From Bacteroidota bacterium (GTDB lineage Bacteria; Bacteroidota; Bacteroidia; JABEUT01): a stretch of DNA of 42,473 nt. The stretch spans positions 1-42,473 of the forward strand of contig JABCZY010000007.1 of NCBI GenBank assembly GCA_013289395.1, given 5' to 3'. Position 1 is the stretch's first letter, and each line of letters begins with the position of its first letter. Below, one piece after another: positions 41,392 to 42,473 of this stretch. The translations under genes and the position numbers were made by a program. The notes beneath the pieces were generated by a model that was not told the origin of the DNA, ran no database searches, and was given only the letters and a program-made list of their open reading frames with translations.

Positions 41392-42473
41392 TCAGGATAG
41401 CGTGAACCTGATCGCTATTCCACCATCCATAGTTGATGTAGGATATGATGAGGAGATGAATGGTGTGTTAATAACCTTGTCGAAGAAGAGGCGGAAACTT
41501 ACTCGCTGATTAATATTGTACTCGGCTTGCGATTTAATGGACAAAATAGATTGCCCGCCCGTTATCTGGCTTGAAAGATCTTCGGTATTACGTATTATGG
41601 TTTCATTTTCGCGTAATGAAAAATCAACCTTAATGGTAAGATCATTCTTAAGCGGTTTGCTACCTATCTTAAAAGGAAGAGGTACATTTTTAATCTTATA
41701 CCCAAGTCCCATAATGTATTCCGACCCATGCACTTCATCAATTGTCAGGTCACTCATGTTAAGCGCTATTTGCCTGTCTGTTCTCACTTCAATATTCGAC
41801 ATAACATTATTTTTTAAGGTAACACTGATCTTTACAAGAGGCGAGAACTGTTCACTTAGTGATACGGTTGGTATCTGATCTTTTGCTATAAAGTTGTTAT
41901 ATGCATCACGTGCCCATGGAGCATTTGGATCGGGATTATACAAAAGATTATAATTATAACTACCAACACTATAGGATGAAGTATAAGCACTGCTGATATT
42001 TACACTTTGTGTATGACTCTTTACCCACGGAATTATTTTTGTTAGCCCTGAGTATGAAATAGTCCAGTTTGGAAATGGAATGGGTGGGAATGCAGTAAGC
42101 GGTATTTTGCTTGCGCTTTGTCCGGAATACGCAGCCAAAAATGCTGGTATTACAACATTCTGCGAGTTCAAACCATATCCATCATATGCAGCCGTATCAC
42201 CATACCCGGTAAGTTGCCCACTTGACTGGCCTCCACTTGCAAGTGCCTGACGCCTTGAGATTATTATTCTATTGGCGCGATACGTATTAAATATAGATGC
42301 ATCAGCAATGCGGAATGAAGTTGGCAACATAAAGTACGACATGCTGAAACTTCCTGCTTCGGTATATGTATTAATAACAGGGAAAAGATTATATGTAACA
42401 GGAGACGCTGAATCATGCAAATACGCACTTGTGCTCTTGGTTTGAGAATGTGTCGCAGTAACATCGATCTTCA
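41392..42473 (-). CDS. sprA: C-terminal part of SprA (T9SS outer-membrane translocon), 5' part outside window
   Basis: About 360 codons are visible and the frame is open to the right edge, so the gene begins outside. It is the C-terminus of the giant SprA barrel (over 2300 residues in other Bacteroidota), the pore through which T9SS cargo crosses the outer membrane, needed for gliding in Flavobacterium johnsoniae. Recognised pieces: WTISYSGLTKIIPWVKSHTQ then VNISSAYTSSYSVGSYNYN, VSLSEQFSPLVKISVTLKNN, EYIMGLGYKIKNVPLPFKIG, NDLTIKVDFSLRENETIIR, and the final FRLFFDKVINTPFISSSYPT followed by a GGIAIRFTLS end. The segment at the window edge (KIDVTATHSQTKS) continues in the same frame. A leucine TTG at 42420 is not the real start. 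The giant type B cargo gene follows downstream. Confidence 0.9.
   Translation of the reverse strand, partial: KIDVTATHSQTKSTSAYLHDSASPVTYNLFPVINTYTEAGSFSMSYFMLPTSFRIADASIFNTYRANRIIISRRQALASGGQSSGQLTGYGDTAAYDGYGLNSQNVVIPAFLAAYSGQSASKIPLTAFPPIPFPNWTISYSGLTKIIPWVKSHTQSVNISSAYTSSYSVGSYNYNLLYNPDPNAPWARDAYNNFIAKDQIPTVSLSEQFSPLVKISVTLKNNVMSNIEVRTDRQIALNMSDLTIDEVHGSEYIMGLGYKIKNVPLPFKIGSKPLKNDLTIKVDFSLRENETIIRNTEDLSSQITGGQSILSIKSQAEYNINQRVSFRLFFDKVINTPFISSSYPTSTMDGGIAIRFTLS

Noticed and set aside
41392-42420. A complete 342-residue outer-membrane protein
   Set aside because: The frame stays open to the window edge and matches the C-terminus of SprA, so it is a fragment of a far larger gene.

Overview
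The window reads as a low-to-moderate GC chromosome segment from a member of the Bacteroidota, most likely a gliding-type or environmental lineage (Chitinophagia, Sphingobacteriia or similar). The evidence is: a C-terminal piece of SprA (the type IX secretion translocon), one protein ending in a type A and one ending in a type B (gliding-motility-associated) T9SS sorting domain, SprB-type repeats, a DUF2723 membrane protein, a GH92 mannosidase, and -7 promoter elements of the form TAnnTTTG in front of many transcription units. No integrase, transposase, phage gene, CRISPR array or replication origin was seen.

Layout. 1-4.7 kb: a DinB-like protein cut by the window edge, a FucP-type sugar permease, a Tet-type drug exporter, and an overlapping pair (nuclease-fold protein, then cysteine desulfurase), divergent from holA. 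5.8-15.1 kb: a minus-strand run of a large surface or outer-membrane protein, a CBS/ACT-like protein, a small Omp85 barrel and a GH92 alpha-mannosidase. Two dispersed palindromic repeats sit at the GH92 start, one of them apparently inside its signal-peptide coding sequence. 15.2-18.7 kb: exonuclease III, an orphan peptide-binding lipoprotein and an acyl-lipid desaturase. 18.7-26.3 kb: lpxD, tRNA-Leu, tig-clpP, and an apparent operon of mnmA, a lipoprotein, pdxJ and an alpha/beta hydrolase, then a CCG-domain protein. 26.4-30.5 kb: a secreted protein with twelve NHL repeats (6+6), five SprB-like repeats and a type A sorting tail. 30.7-35.9 kb: an NTF2-like protein, an ammonium transporter, tRNA-Gln and a DUF2723 protein. 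36-42.5 kb: a 1723-residue type B T9SS cargo with ten SprB repeats, directly downstream of the sprA 3' end.

How the genes fit together. The right end couples the T9SS translocon to a very large cargo. A sulfur-relay theme also runs through the window: a PLP-dependent cysteine desulfurase, the tRNA thiolase MnmA, PdxJ (PLP synthesis) and tRNA-Gln(UUG), a normal MnmA substrate. The least explained unit is the cluster at 5.8-15.1 kb, where an uncharacterised ~1280-residue protein with duplicated N-terminal domains travels with an Omp85 barrel and a CBS sensor. That cluster is the best candidate here for an undescribed envelope system. All functions are read from sequence motifs by eye; no database search was run.
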